DNA of 64,000 bases from Citrus sinensis (GCF_022201045.2 NC_068558.1:49951501-50015500), one strand, 5' to 3'; positions 11,529 through 23,856 are shown, counted from the first letter of the stretch. Numbers and translations: made by a program. The notes: generated by a model from the letters alone, not told the origin.

Positions 11529-13402
11529 ACTTAATCATTTCTTTGGGAATTTGTTTTTCTGGTTCAATGAGAAAGGAAAGTAAAATTCTTGGGGATGTCA
11601 ATGGAAGTTAGAGATACCTCACAGCTTTAGCTGAGTTAATAACCTATGCATAAGAAGGTAACTTAAAACATGTTGGTCATGAGTTTTTGTAGATGATAAA
11701 GAGGTGTATGGTGTATCCGTTAGTAGTTTGAGTTTCTTCTTGTCAAAAAGCTGTTGGGGAGCAGATGAATCGTCTGTCTCATTCTCATGACTGCTATCTA
11801 GACTATGAGGCTGTTTTGAATTAAATATGGATGTGATGTAATGTGCTGATCGATCTTTGCACCAGCATGCCTTTAAGGTATTAGCTCTGGAGTTCTTAGT
11901 AAATGATGTGTGTGTAAGGGATATAGAGACCTCTTCAGTACCAGCATAAATTACCTGGGTGTGAAAAAATTGTATCTATTTTGCCTGTCCTGTAAAATTT
12001 TGCTACTCTGATGTGAAGTTTTTAGTCTTCTTGTTTTGAACTTTTCATTGTTAATCTAACAGTGTTGAAGTTCTGTATCTAGGTTGCGGTAATTCTTTTA
12101 TTTTATTAATTTTAATTTGTTGCGAGCTACTTGTTTCTTTCTGAAATAAATGAAAATTCTTTTCAATGCCTATTAGCAGTTTTATCGACCACAGTTTCTT
12201 GTCTTTTCTACTGGAAGCATTGAGAAGATGGATGAGTTTCTTATCATTAGACCACGGCGGATCTGTTGGTATGTGGTTCACAGCACATTTTCGGATAGAA
12301 ATTGTTAGAAATTGCAGAGCACAATGTATCTCTTTTGCTGTAGGGTTCTGTACGGATGATGATTATTATTGTTATTATTTTTCTGAAACTACTTCTTAGC
12401 TTATGTTTGGTTGACTATTCTTCCAGAACTGTCCACTTTTTCTCTATGATTCTTTTTTGTGTGTTGATAATTAGCTAGTAATCTCATGTGGTCAGAAAGC
12501 AGGTTTGATTAATGTATGTTGAGAACAGAACAGTTTCTTTTCATCAAGCAAAGGAAATGCCAAACACATCATCTCCCAAGTGTTGCTTTTACCAAGTATC
12601 ACAACTGTATCCGAACTTTCTACGTGCAACTAGTTTACGGCATTCCTTAGCAAAAGTGTTGCTTGACTTGCTTCCTACTCGGATTTAGTGTATCCACTAC
12701 CACTGGCCAAAAAATCCTTGTTGCATCCAGCGGTTCGTTCTTGTGTACATCGATTCCTTCCTACTTATTGGGACTCCACTCTATACCATCTTAGAAACCC
12801 ACTAGGTGCGATTATGAAGCCTCGTGTGAAGGTTTTATTTGTTTCAATTTCTTACAGTTAAAAAAAAAAAAAGAAAACGAAAAAAACTAACTTACAGTAA
12901 GCAGGAAGTTCACGCACAAAAAGATTGGCGACGAAGATGAAAAAATACGAGGTTCTTCCTTTCTAGTTTCCTCTCATTTTTCTTATAGGCTTCCGGTCTT
13001 TAAAATTTGAAACTGATGAGAAACCCTAAATTACATGTTTTACATGGGTCATCGCTGACAAAAACCAGGACATAACAGGAATGATCTAAAAAAAAAGACA
13101 AAATAAATAAAAAAAGGGTAAGATTTAGGTGGATCGCAGCACAGGACTCCGTGGCGGTCATTTCAACTTCTCCTCTGCCTCTGGAGCAGCAGCAGCAGCA
13201 ACTGAAAGAAGTAAAGAAATTTAAAAAAAAAAAAGGGGAAAAAAAACACTGATCATCGAAATCATCCTTCAACTTAGCCCTTAGAAATGTAATTACATCA
13301 TTAAACCCTAACCACCACAACTGACAAGTGACATCACCACTAAGTCACTAACCACGCCGATCTAGGTGAAGAAGAAACAACACACTTGATTCTTGCCAGG
13401 AG
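11529..13402 (+). other. 3' region of the At1g01500-type gene and 5' region of ANGUSTIFOLIA
   Basis: The first several hundred bases are T-rich with AATAAA-like words and probably hold the 3' UTR. The part from about 12900 on contains CT-rich tracts, a CAG/GCA trinucleotide run near 13185-13200, and probably the AN promoter and 5' leader. No supported gene on either strand. Confidence 0.45.
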
Positions 13403-16400
13403 ATGATGAAAAACAGATTCCCTGCGGCAATGCCTCATCGTGATAACCCTACACCTCTCCCCTCTGTGGTCGCTCTCAACTGCATCGAAGATTGTGTCTT
13501 AGAACAAGACTCCTTAGCTGGCGTCGCACTCGTCGAGCACGTACCTCTCGGCCGCTTAGCCGATGGAAAGATCGAAGCAGCCGCTGCCGTCCTTCTCCAT
13601 TCTCTCGCGTACCTTCCACGCGCAGCGCAGCGCCGCCTCCGCCCTTACCAGCTTATACTCTGCCTCGGCTCCTCCGACCGCACCGTCGACTCCGCGCTCG
13701 CTGCCGACCTCGGTCTCCGTTTAATCCACGTGGATACCTCTCGAGCTGAGGAGATCGCTGACACCGTGATGGCTCTCCTCCTCGGCTTGCTGCGACGGAC
13801 GCATCTGCTCGCGCGCCACGCGCTTTCGGCATCGGGATGGCTTGGCTCGGTGCAGCCTCTCTGTCGAGGAATGAGGCGTTGTAGAGGACTAGTTTTGGGG
13901 ATCGTTGGTAGATCTGCGTCGGCCCGGGCCTTGGCTACAAGAAGCTTATCATTCAAGATGAGTGTGCTTTATTTTGACGTTCCTGAGGTACGCATTTGAT
14001 AATGATGGTTAAATTTAAGTAAAATTTTATGTTATATTTGTTTTTGGCTGCAATTTTATTGTTGTTCGTATGTGTTGAATCAGATGGAATTTGCTGATTT
14101 CTTATTCATGTTGTAACTCTTATGAAAGTTTTGATAGCTAAAAATGTGATTTTGTGAATAGATTAAATATATTATTATAGAGGGGCTGTGTTACAGGTAG
14201 ATTATGATTGAGTGTTCTCTTAGAAGTTGCTGAATGGTTCTAGAAAAAAGTTTTTCTTTTCTGAGATGGTTGTGGTGTTAAGACACAACCTAAAGAGTGA
14301 GATTGTGTATGTTTGCAATTCCTGATGGTTTTTTAGGATTCAACATATGCTTTTTAACTGATATTGACTAACTTGGTCTTTTGTTCTTATTGCTAAGTTG
14401 TGTGGTTCTTGTAGTTAGGGTTAAGATATAGAGCAAGATCATCACTATTTGGAACTACAAACGAAGTAAAAATATGTTTTTTTGAACTCTGCTGCTGGGT
14501 TAAGTTTCTTTAGTTATGGTGACAGGCACAATTAGTTGTTGCTTATGTTAAAGAGGTTTATCTGGTCATGGTTTAGGGTATCAAACTTGCAGAAGGTAAG
14601 CTCAGAGCGGATCTTGTGGTGATGTGTATTGAGCTGGGACTAGTTGTATATTTTTCGTACACTTTTTTGGTTGCTGTGGATATTTTGTATGAAGATAACG
14701 TTCGGTGTCTTCCATTATAACTCTTTAACATTTTACTGCATTTGTTTTAAATATGAATGACTGGTGTACACAATTATTTGAGTCGAAGTCATGATTACAA
14801 CAGTTCCATATGAGATTCTAAACAAATTAAACATTTATTTTGTTTTGCTGAATTGGAGAGTTAAGCACGGTACTATATCGATTGCACTCTTCATCTTAGA
14901 AGATATGCGCTTCTAGTTACAGCTCATACATTGAACCTGATGGATCAGTTAGTATGATATAGGTGACTATATGTTTAACAATGCATGAGGACTACTGAAA
15001 TTAGAAATGACCTGGCAGCTTTAAAAAGTGTTTGCAATGAAATATAGTGAATTATTCTAATGCTCGTGTACCTGATCAAATGGTTAGAAGTTCTCCTTGG
15101 ACAATTTTGAGCTTTGATTTTCTCTATGCATATAATTTGGTGTTTATTCTTGGACTTTGATTTTCTGAGTTATCTTTTTTTCCTTCAGGGCAAAGGTAAG
15201 GTAACATTTCCTTCAGCTGCCCGAAGGATGGATACCCTTAATGATTTACTAGCAGCAAGTGATGTTATATCACTTCATTGCGCTGTAACAGATGAAACGA
15301 TTCAGATTATCAATGCAGAATGTTTGCAGCATATTAAGCCCGGTATATTAATTCCTTCACATTGAACCTCTTAAGCAATGTTTTGAGATCTCTTCTATTT
15401 GCTTATTAATTTGGAAAAATCTTTCATCTCTATTTAGGGGCATTTCTTGTCAATACGGGCAGCAGTCAACTATTGGACGATTGTGCTGTGAAGCAGCTTT
15501 TAATTGATGGCACCTTGGCTGGCTGTGCCCTGGATGGTGCTGAAGGGCCACAATGGATGGAAGCATGGGTATGATAACTATGCTTATGGCCTGAGTTTAA
15601 GGCATGGCATGTGTATTGTGTTACCAGGAAGTAAACATTAGATATTTTGTTGACAGCTACCTCCATGAGGTTCCATTTACTTTTCCTCTACCCCTTATTA
15701 ATATTTCTTCTGTGGCATTCTTTTACATGGAGTTGCTTCTTTGGATAAATTTCAACATGTCTGCTGGTTGTAGCTAGTTAATTAGTTCTCATTCTAATGA
15801 AGTGTTGGACACTTGAAACCCTTGTTTAACTTATAGTTTGTTTGACATTCTTTGTGCATAAAACATTCTGCATTAGCTATTGTGGAGCAGCTGATCTCAA
15901 ATTATACATTGTGCTCAATTCTTCTGTTTTTGGCATAATCTGGAAATATCTGAAAAACTTCTCTGTATGTGCATGTTTACACGTGGTTTTTCAGCACCAT
16001 TGGTCTGTCTCACATTCACTTGCTTTCAGGTTCGAGAGATGCCCAATGTACTGATACTACCTCGCAGTGCTGATTATAGTGAAGAAGTGTGGATGGAGAT
16101 AAGGGACAAGGCCATTTCTGTATTACAGACATTCTTCTTTGATGGTGTTATTCCGAAGAATGCCATTTCTGACACGGAAGGATGTGAAAATGAAATAGAT
16201 GATGAAATTGAACAATACAACAAACTGGACAAAGTTAGCACTCTGGAGGGTTCTGTTGGTGGCCAACTGACAGATGATATTCAAGTTAGTCCTGAAGACT
16301 CCCTGAAAAAGGGGATCAGTTGGTCAAGAGATTCTCCCAGTCAACTTCAGGGTTCAGGTTTTTCTCAAAATTCTGCTAACACTAAATCTGATGGAAGGCG

Positions 16401-18222
16401 CAGCAGGTCAGGTAAGAAGGCCAAGAAGAGGCATGCCCGTCAAAAATCTTTGCAGAAACCAGATGATCCTTCTGCATTAGAAAAAGAAAGTACCTCACAC
16501 AAAGAAGACGATACTGCTATGAGTGGCACTGATCAAGCTAGTTCTCGGTGTGCTTCCCCTGAAGAATTGAGAAGTAGGAAAACACCTATAGAATCAATAC
16601 AAGAATCAACTTCCAAAAAGCTTTCAAGATCTAGCAAAAAGCTTAGTGAAGTGTCCGGTGAAACACTGAAAGATGGGTATGTTGTAGCTCTATACGCAAG
16701 AGATCGCCCTGCACTTCACATTTCCAGGCAAAGACATAAAGGCGGCGGTTGGATCCTGGAGACAATGTCAAATGTAACAAAAAGAGATCCTGCGGCTCAG
16801 TTCCTTATTTGCAAAAGCAAGGTTTGTCGGAGGTTCTTTTTACTCAGTGTAACTATATGGTAAGCACAATTTGAGTTGATTATTTTTACTAGCCAACATG
16901 ATTTCTGGTTCTTTTCATCAGGACACAATCGGTTTGCGTTCTTTTACTGCTGGAGGAAAGTTATTGCAGGTAATTTTTATACTTTTAGTCCTTACATAAT
17001 TAGTTGCGAGGTTTTTACTTTTTATCCAGACATTTTAGAGTTGAATGTAGAGTGTTCTTTCTTTTCCAGAAAGTACAGGTCAAATCTTCTTTAAATTTTA
17101 GAAGGTTAATGATTGAGAGAATAGCACTTATGAACTTAGATCTTGATCTCTTTCAGGTAAAGAATTGAGATCTGAATAATTATGGGAATAGTGTGGTTTC
17201 TGTGACATGATTACACTGTTCTAGTAATTCCTAATGGTGGTGGTTAATTAGAACTTTGCATTTGCTGCTGGGACCTTTCCCCCCCCCCCCCCCCCCCCCC
17301 GAATGTATCACAGACCAGAAGTTTTAGACTTGGCATAGATTAATTTAATCATCTTTTAGAGAGTTCATTTTAAGCTAAGTTGACATTTCATTTAATAAAA
17401 CCAGATTATGAACCTCAGAGTCTATGCGGGGAATTTCTTGGAGGGTAAGCTGTTCACTTGCTAAATAACCACAGATATAGGTTTCATGCATCAACTTGAA
17501 ATTATAACTAATTTCTTCCTCCTAAAAATCTTATTCATCTAACTTTCCATTACTTCACATGTTGCTTTTCATATCTAATATGGAAAGAATATTTTCAGTA
17601 TGAAATGTTCTAAAAATGGGAAGGATGTGTTCTACTCTGTTTTGTTGTTTTTTTTCCTGATTGAAGTAGTAAGCCAATGCATCAACATATGGTTCAGTGC
17701 TCGGGGATGAAGTCAGATTCTATCTTAACATTGCAGATTAATAGAAGAATGGAATTCGTATTTGCTAGTCACAGCTTTGATGCTTGGGAGAGTTGGGCAA
17801 TAGAAGGTCCACTAGAGGAATGCAGGCTGGTCAACTGCAGAAATCCCCTGGTATTTTTTTTCTTTTATTTCTTTCCTAAAATCCTTTAAATTTTGCCCTG
17901 CCAATGCATTGGGTAAAATTGTGAGTTCCATCTGGCTTTAAGCTTTTTCAATGATAGTTATAATCAAAGAAATTAGCAAATAGCTAAGGGTTCATACTTT
18001 GATTGCGCTGGATTTGATATAGGTTTTAGGTTTATGGTCCATTTTAATTGATTTTTAAGAGGTAGTTACTGAAATTTCAGTAAACCTGGCACCAAAAATA
18101 AATAAATAAATGCAGTCCTATGTTGCTTCTCTTGATTCAAACTGCAGGCTTTTTTGGATGTACGTATTGAGATTCTGGCAGCGGTTGGAGAGGATGATGG
18201 GATTACTCGTTGGCTTGATTAG
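13403..18222 (+). CDS. AN: ANGUSTIFOLIA, plant CtBP/BARS-like regulator
   Basis: Seven exons: 13403-13987, 15189-15342, 15438-15568, 16030-16821, 16922-16969, 17737-17850 and 18148-18222, giving 632 residues (the Arabidopsis protein is about 636). AN controls polar leaf-cell expansion and microtubule arrangement and acts at Golgi-associated sites. The fold is that of D-2-hydroxyacid dehydrogenases, but hallmarks are lost. The nucleotide loop reads GIVGRSAS (no third glycine). The CtBP arginine stretch ARGG is GSSQ (about 254-257). The catalytic histidine of the CtBP TPHAAWYS stretch is arginine (LPRSADYS). An LxCxE-type LNCIE lies near residue 26, and a basic nuclear-localisation-like KKAKKRHARQK lies in exon 4. 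The long C-terminal extension after the dehydrogenase fold is typical of plant AN. The first exon is much more GC-rich than the rest. Confidence 0.96.
17279..17300. repeat. 22-base poly-C tract in AN intron 5
   Basis: An uninterrupted run of 22 C within the intron between 16969 and 17737, so the complementary strand has a 22-base G run. It follows CTTT and precedes GAATG. It may be a real homopolymer, with i-motif or G-quadruplex potential, or an assembly length estimate. Confidence 0.85.
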
Positions 18223-18796
18223 GACAGTTGAGAAGCCTTTGACCCTTTTTTGGCCCCTTGTGAGAATTTGAGGTTTGTATTTCCTGAAAACTGCTTGTAA
18301 AGTAATTTTTTCTTTTGTTATATTTTGAGATGTTAAAAAATTTCCGCCTTTGCATGGGTAGTGGGTTTGGTTCTTGAATAACTCTACACTTAAATGTACA
18401 AGAGATTGTCCTTTGTTTATTTGAATAGGGTATTTTCCATTCATCAATGAAGACTCATTGAAGTTCTATCATTGATCACTGTTGTAGCAAATTGTTCTGA
18501 TCTTTTTTTTAACTTCAGTAGGTAGGGCTATGCTTGTGTGGCGCACTTGGTAGTACTCAAGACAAATTTCCTTTCGAAGGCTTTTAATCACTAAAAATGA
18601 TAAATGTCTCGTGGGTAATTTCCCTACAAGAATATATATATATATATTCTCTGCACCGACTTGGACCACGAGTCCGTCTTGACCAGGCCCTAATCTGGGG
18701 GGCTAGTTAGGTGCCCCAACTCCATTGACCCATGAGACAACAAAAAGTGAAAATTTTTAAGTTACCTAGAAGATCTTTTTAATCACTGAAAATTGC

Positions 18797-20119
18797 TTGG
18801 GTACGTAAAACGTACTGCTGTTCAAGTTTCTTGTAGGGAAAGTACCATCGAAGAAGTCATAGGAGTTAATATGTAATGTTGATAAAATAATCAAAATCTT
18901 GCTTTAAGGATGTCTGTGTGAGCCACTAGGGATGGCAACTGGATCGCTCCATAATGGATATTTACAATATCCATCTAATTGGATCGGATAATATTCATCC
19001 AAAAATTTTTTGATTTTAAAATGGATATTTTAAAATTATATCTAGATGGATATAGATGGATATGGATAATTATTTTTATCCAATGGATATCTGTTTAACC
19101 TAACACAAGTTTAAAAAATTTTAATTTTATAAAATAAAAAATATAATAAACAAACAATTATAAAAATATTTATATTAACTAGTGAAAATTTTAAATTCCT
19201 CTTATATTAAAAACTAAAGTTTTCAAAATTATCGTTTAATTTTTTAACTTATTTAATACTATTAATAATTATTATTTTATTTTATTAATTTAATATTATA
19301 AATGGACATCCATCGGAAAGTCACTGGACCTCGTCGGAATGTCGTCGGACATTGCCGGATCTCTGTCGGAATTTGTCGGAAAGTTACCGGACCGCCGCCA
19401 CTGACCACCGCACCGCCATTTTATTTTATATATATATATATGTATGTATTATTAGTAATATAAATAGTTTAATAACCAAATTTAATATTAGAATTTTAAC
19501 TATTTTATATTTTATTTTTATATAATAAAAATAAAATATCCATGGATCTTCATAGTTATATGGATAAAATCCATATCTATGTCCAATATTAAATACTGGA
19601 TATGGATATGGATATATCCATTATGGATAATTATAAATTTGTGTTTAGATGGATATTTTTCCTCCATAATTGGATATTTGCCATCTCTATGAGCCACTCT
19701 TTTGACCTTTTGCACGGCAATTCCTTGTTCTAACATCGATGAGTTTTTTTCTAGGTAGATTTGGGAGCTTGATTTTTTTCTTATTTAGTTATAAGAGTAA
19801 GATTTTATTTGAAATTGAGGTTGGGTAGTTGTAACTTAAAATATTTGGGTACTTAAAACGTATTGTTGCTCACGTTTCTTGTAGGGAAAGTACTATCGAA
19901 GAAGTCATAGGAATAAATATGTAATGTTGATAAAATAATCAAAATCTTGCTTTAAGAAAGTCTCTGTGAGTCACTCTTTTGACCCTTTGCTTGGCAATTC
20001 CTGGTTCTAACTTCTCGATAGTTTTTTCTAGGTAGTTTTGAGAGCTTGATTTTTTTCTTATTTAGTTATAAGAGTAAGATTCTATTTGGGATTGAAGTTG
20101 GGTAATTGTAATTTAAAAA
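18797..20119 (+). repeat. Tandem duplication of a segment of about 280 bp; first copy interrupted by a hAT element
   Basis: Copy 1 spans about 18797-18926 plus 19690-19841. Copy 2 spans about 19845-20119. Both begin near TTGGGTAC and TAAAACGTA and share GTTTCTTGTAGGGAAAGTA and GATAAAATAATCAAAATC. Both close with CTTATTTAGTTATAAGAGTA and a region like GTTGGGTAxTTGTAA. Scattered substitutions show the duplication is not recent. Copy 1 alone carries the 763-bp insertion, so copy 2 preserves the empty site. Confidence 0.85.
18927..19689. mobile_element. Non-autonomous hAT element, 763 bp, with 8-bp target-site duplication
   Basis: The direct repeat TGAGCCAC flanks it (18919-18926 and 19690-19697). 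The left end is TAGGGATGGCAA and the right end, reverse-complemented, TAGAGATGGCAA. The 8-bp duplication and these ends are characteristic of hAT transposons. Both subterminal regions are packed with GGATAT/ATATCC words. The centre (about 19300-19410) has a GC-rich block with repeated TCGGA. There is no transposase. The neighbouring duplicate copy supplies the empty site (TGAGTCAC). Confidence 0.92.
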
Positions 20120-20270
20120 TTACAATACTAAAGTATTTAATAGACACTAATACCGGTAATTTAGAAATTAATTTGATTTGATTATACACTCTTATGATGA
20201 AAATTTTGTTATATATTTATTAATTTTGTCAAAATTATTATTTAAAAATTATTTTTACTATATACTTATT

Positions 20271-20472
20271 GAGTAATGATACAGCCACAAACTCTTGTAC
20301 AAACTTATTTTGTACAAACTGACGTGGCATTAATTCATTGGTTGAATGAAAATATAAATTAATAAAAACAAATCATGTGGGTCAAGTGATGTTTAATTCA
20401 ACCAATCTTATCATGCCACATCAATTTGTACAAAATAAGTTTGTACAAGAGTTTGTGGCTGTATCATTACTC
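20271..20472. mobile_element. 202-bp Mutator-type MITE with long inverted repeats and 9-bp target-site duplication
   Basis: The direct repeat ATACTTATT (20262-20270 and 20473-20481) flanks an element starting GAGTAATGATACAGCCACAA and ending with its inverse. The terminal repeats extend about 77 bp per side with only a few mismatches further in, leaving a short AT-rich centre. A 9-bp duplication is typical of Mutator-like elements. The whole element would fold into one long hairpin. The high arm identity suggests recent activity or selection on structure. Confidence 0.92.
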
Positions 20473-20628
20473 ATACTTATTAACTCTTATTTCATAATTA
20501 TAATTTTTTTCACTGTAATTGTACTTAATGCCAAGCAAGGCCCAACTATTTATATTCTTTTTAGCACATTTTTGGACTGGGCCTCATATGCCTATTTCAA
20601 TTTATGTCTGGATTCTAACTAGGGCAGG

Positions 20629-21040
20629 ACTTTTGATACCTGTAAAAAAATTTCATAAAATTTCTTTTTAATTGAAATTACTTAAATAATCCAAGACAAA
20701 TTAGTTTATTTCTTATTTCAAATGGATATTCAATTAACATTTAACAAAATTTTTACACTTAACTCATTTTATGATTTGCATTTATATTTATATTTATATT
20801 TTTTTGGAGAAAATGATAAGAATTTAGAGTTATGAGGATAGAAGTAATATAATAAAAAAAAATTAAGATAAATTCAATATTTTAAGATTTGTATACAATT
20901 TAGGAAGAATTTTTTTTTTTGTTAAAATTTTATGGAAGATAGTTAACTTTAATATATGGATATGTATTTTATCATTTAAAATTTAAAGAAATAATATTCA
21001 AAAGGGAGTGTCATAAGAATTTTAAGCTCCACTCTTCTAA
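20629..21040. repeat. Dispersed AT-rich repeat family, copy 1 (also at 39724-40168)
   Basis: Shares ordered blocks with the 39724 copy. These include TTTTTAATTGAAATTAC followed by TTAAATAA, then ACAAAATTTTTACAC-like and GAGAAAATxATAAGA-like blocks, and an end with TTTTAAGCTCCACTC. The internal order is conserved over about 410 bp. It carries no coding capacity and is probably an old non-autonomous DNA transposon. Confidence 0.6.
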
Positions 21041-21065
21041 TTATTATATCAATAAAAGTTAAAGA

Positions 21066-21688
21066 ATGGAGTTATTAGCATCTTTAAAAAAATCTTTTAA
21101 AACCGCTTTTCTAAATTTACTCTATCGAAGTATTTAAAAAATTGTAAGATTGTTTTTAACACCCCACTTAATTCCCAGAATAGCTTTGATTCTCCACTCT
21201 TCTATATATGTTCTCATCTATAAAATTTGACTCACTGTATTTGGCATAAATGATTGTTGAAGCTTTAGAGAAATGGTGAAGAAGACTGTTGAGTGGTTTT
21301 TGCTTGCATTTTGTGTGCGAATAGTTTTAATCCAAATAAATTTTAAAAGGTTATAAGTGTTAGCCTTGGGGTTTAATTTTCTTATGGAGAAGTTTCTCAC
21401 AGTGAGCTGAATTTCTTGAATAGAAATAATAATGAATTTTTATCTTTATTTTTTTCTCACAAGTTACAACGATAACTATATGATAGATTAATCCCACAGG
21501 ATATAACAAACGATATTATTTCAAAAATTTGTATTGCCAGCTAAAAAAATTTCATGTCGAAATTGAATTACCATTCGGATTTTTAATGAAGCATGTATGG
21601 CTTCTTGTAATTTTGGTGAAGGTTAAAACAGTAAATATACACAATAAGGGTCTTATGAGATTTTTGGAGGGATGCTAATAGCTCTACT
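21066..21688. mobile_element. Candidate inverted-repeat element related to the AT-rich family
   Basis: The left end GGAGTTATTAGCATCTTTAA resembles the reverse complement of the right end (GGAGTAGAGCTATTAGCATC). Both then run into AAAAATCT-like sequence. The phrase GCTCxACTCC also closes the repeat copies at 20629 and 39724, suggesting one superfamily. No clear target-site duplication was seen, so the limits are approximate. Confidence 0.45.
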
Positions 21689-23463
21689 CCGTCTAATATA
21701 TTTTTTTGGTTAAAAAAAAAAGAGATTTAAAAAATATTCTTGTGACTTCAAAGAATCTTTTTTCTTTTTTTTTTTTTCCTTTCAAGGGATCAAACACTGT
21801 TGACTATACAATATGATCATGGACCCATATACTAAATACATTGCGCATAGGTGATAGGGGACCGACATATAAATTCAATGTAGAATTTGCATCAATTTCC
21901 CAAAAAAGAAAAAAGGAACAAGAAAATATTAGAATTTGTATCCTATTGTATAAGTTTACTGTGATTACTCCCAGCCCATCATAAACTATAAAACACCCCA
22001 GGGTCATATTGATTATGCAACTTCAAAAACAAAGTAAATGTACATATTTAACTAGACATCGTTATTTTTTTTAATACTAATTACACATCACATTATTGTA
22101 TCACATATTTATTTACAATTGCTATTAGAGCAGACGTTACATTGATATTTACAATAAGATATATAACTGAGATTTATATTATTACATTAATTCTATGAAA
22201 TATATGACCCTCACATACGAAAGATATCTCTGCCCCACTCACATTTAAAAAAAAAACTTATAAATTAACTCCACACAATTATTTACTTAATTGAGGGATA
22301 TTGAGCCTACGAAGATATCGTTATCTTAAATTATAGTTAGATAGAAATTTTGCATGATGAAAATTTTGTTCTCTTGACGTGCCGGTTATCGTTTCCTTGT
22401 GCAATCTAATGGTTTGCAGATTTTACAAGCAATCTTTAGAAGTAATTGGTGGAAAGATAGTAATACACTTAAAAAATTTTAAATTCCAAGTTACAATCGA
22501 TTGATCACCTAAATAAAAAATGATAACATTTAATAATTAATTTTTATTTTAATCAATAAAATAAATATCACATCATCTACCGTGTTTATTGTAATACAAT
22601 ATTTATAGACCAAATTTTGTAAACTTATCATTACAGATAAGAGGTATCAATTAGTAATGAACAGGAGAAAATTCAATCAAAACACAGCCCTACAGTTTGT
22701 ATAAAAATTACTTTAATATAAACTGGGCTGTCATAATTGGCACCGTTACTTAAATGTAATAACTAATAATTTCTTTCCTCTATATCGGGGAAAAAAAGAG
22801 AAAGGAAAATAGTTTCTTCCTAAATGTTGTTTTACCGGAAAGAAAAGGTAAGATCTCAACGGACAAAGGTGATCCTGGACTTTGCTAGAACTTTCAATAA
22901 CAGCCTCTTATTTGTTGTCCCCAAGGAAGAGGTGCGAAGATTAATTATACGAGTCAATAAACGAGGACCACACGTGGCATCATCGTTACCCGTTCAACTG
23001 AGAGCGCGTAAGATTCAAAATGCTTGCTGCTCCCATCATTAGAACCGATACTTTCAAAAGTTTTAATCAAGAAAAAGCAGCGGCACAAATCGAATGAATT
23101 CTCTGGTCAAATCAACCAAATAGCCAAGCTATTTAAGGATATAAAAAAAAAAAAAACTGTTTTTTTCTAATTGAAATATTAAATTAGTTACCCATCACTT
23201 AAATACAACAACTGAAAATTTGTTTTCTAAAAGTATTTTACATTTATGTTGGTAAATTTAACTTCATATGAGATGTGCTGCCAAAAAGCAAATTTGTCTG
23301 GAAAAAAAAAAAAAAACTCTTTCAGCTAATTTCTTTTAAACTACTGATTTGTATTATAAAATTAGATATATATTAATACAAATTATATCAGATATCTGTT
23401 GAGATTACTTAAACCAATTTCATTATAACGTAACTTAAATTTTTACCCTCATAAATATTAAAA

Positions 23464-23471
23464 AGATATTT
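23464..23471 (-). promoter_or_regulatory. Evening-element-like octamer
   Basis: The plus strand reads AGATATTT, so the minus strand is AAATATCT, the evening-element core bound by CCA1/LHY/RVE-type MYB factors. It lies about 520 bp before the start codon of a gene encoding such a factor. In AT-rich DNA this octamer also occurs by chance, so the functional claim is weak. Confidence 0.35.
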
Positions 23472-23761
23472 ATTTGTCATGAATCAATAAAAAATTTTTT
23501 TTATCTAATTTTAAATTGAAGGAAAAAAATAAAAGGCCCTTAAGCACTAGCCCTTACGATTAAGGGCTACAGTCCGCCACTCAGCCTTACTGTTAAAGTT
23601 GAACCACATTCCATAAGGTTAATGTGAATGGGTAATCCAAACTTCCAATTAATATTTTTTATTTATATACTAATTTTTACAAGGTGCTGTATAAATTGCC
23701 ACATTGCCGAAGCAGTGGATGCTCCAGCCCCTAGGTTTCAGTCGACACAACCAGATCATGC

Positions 23762-23767
23762 CACGTG
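23762..23767. promoter_or_regulatory. G-box CACGTG upstream of the REVEILLE-type gene
   Basis: Palindromic CACGTG in the context GCCACGTGTACC, about 230 bp before the ATG and 80 bp before the TATA-like box. G-boxes bind bZIP and bHLH factors and are common in light- and clock-regulated promoters. Confidence 0.5.
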
Positions 23768-23847
23768 TACCTTGAAAATCAAGTGGATATGACGGTTTCG
23801 TCCTAACTCCCATGAGTCATCACCCACAAGCCACAGGTCACTGGCTC

Positions 23848-23856
23848 TATATAAAA
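23848..23856 (+). promoter_or_regulatory. TATA box of the REVEILLE-type gene
   Basis: TATATAAAA lies 138 bp before the ATG, with a short AC-rich leader after it. Position and sequence fit a plant core promoter with transcription starting near 23880. Confidence 0.6.

Noticed and set aside
13000..13320. Minus-strand 106-codon reading with a run of Cys and Ser before ANGUSTIFOLIA
   Set aside because: The cysteine run comes from a CAG/GCA trinucleotide repeat. No domain, no splice partners, and it overlaps the probable AN leader.
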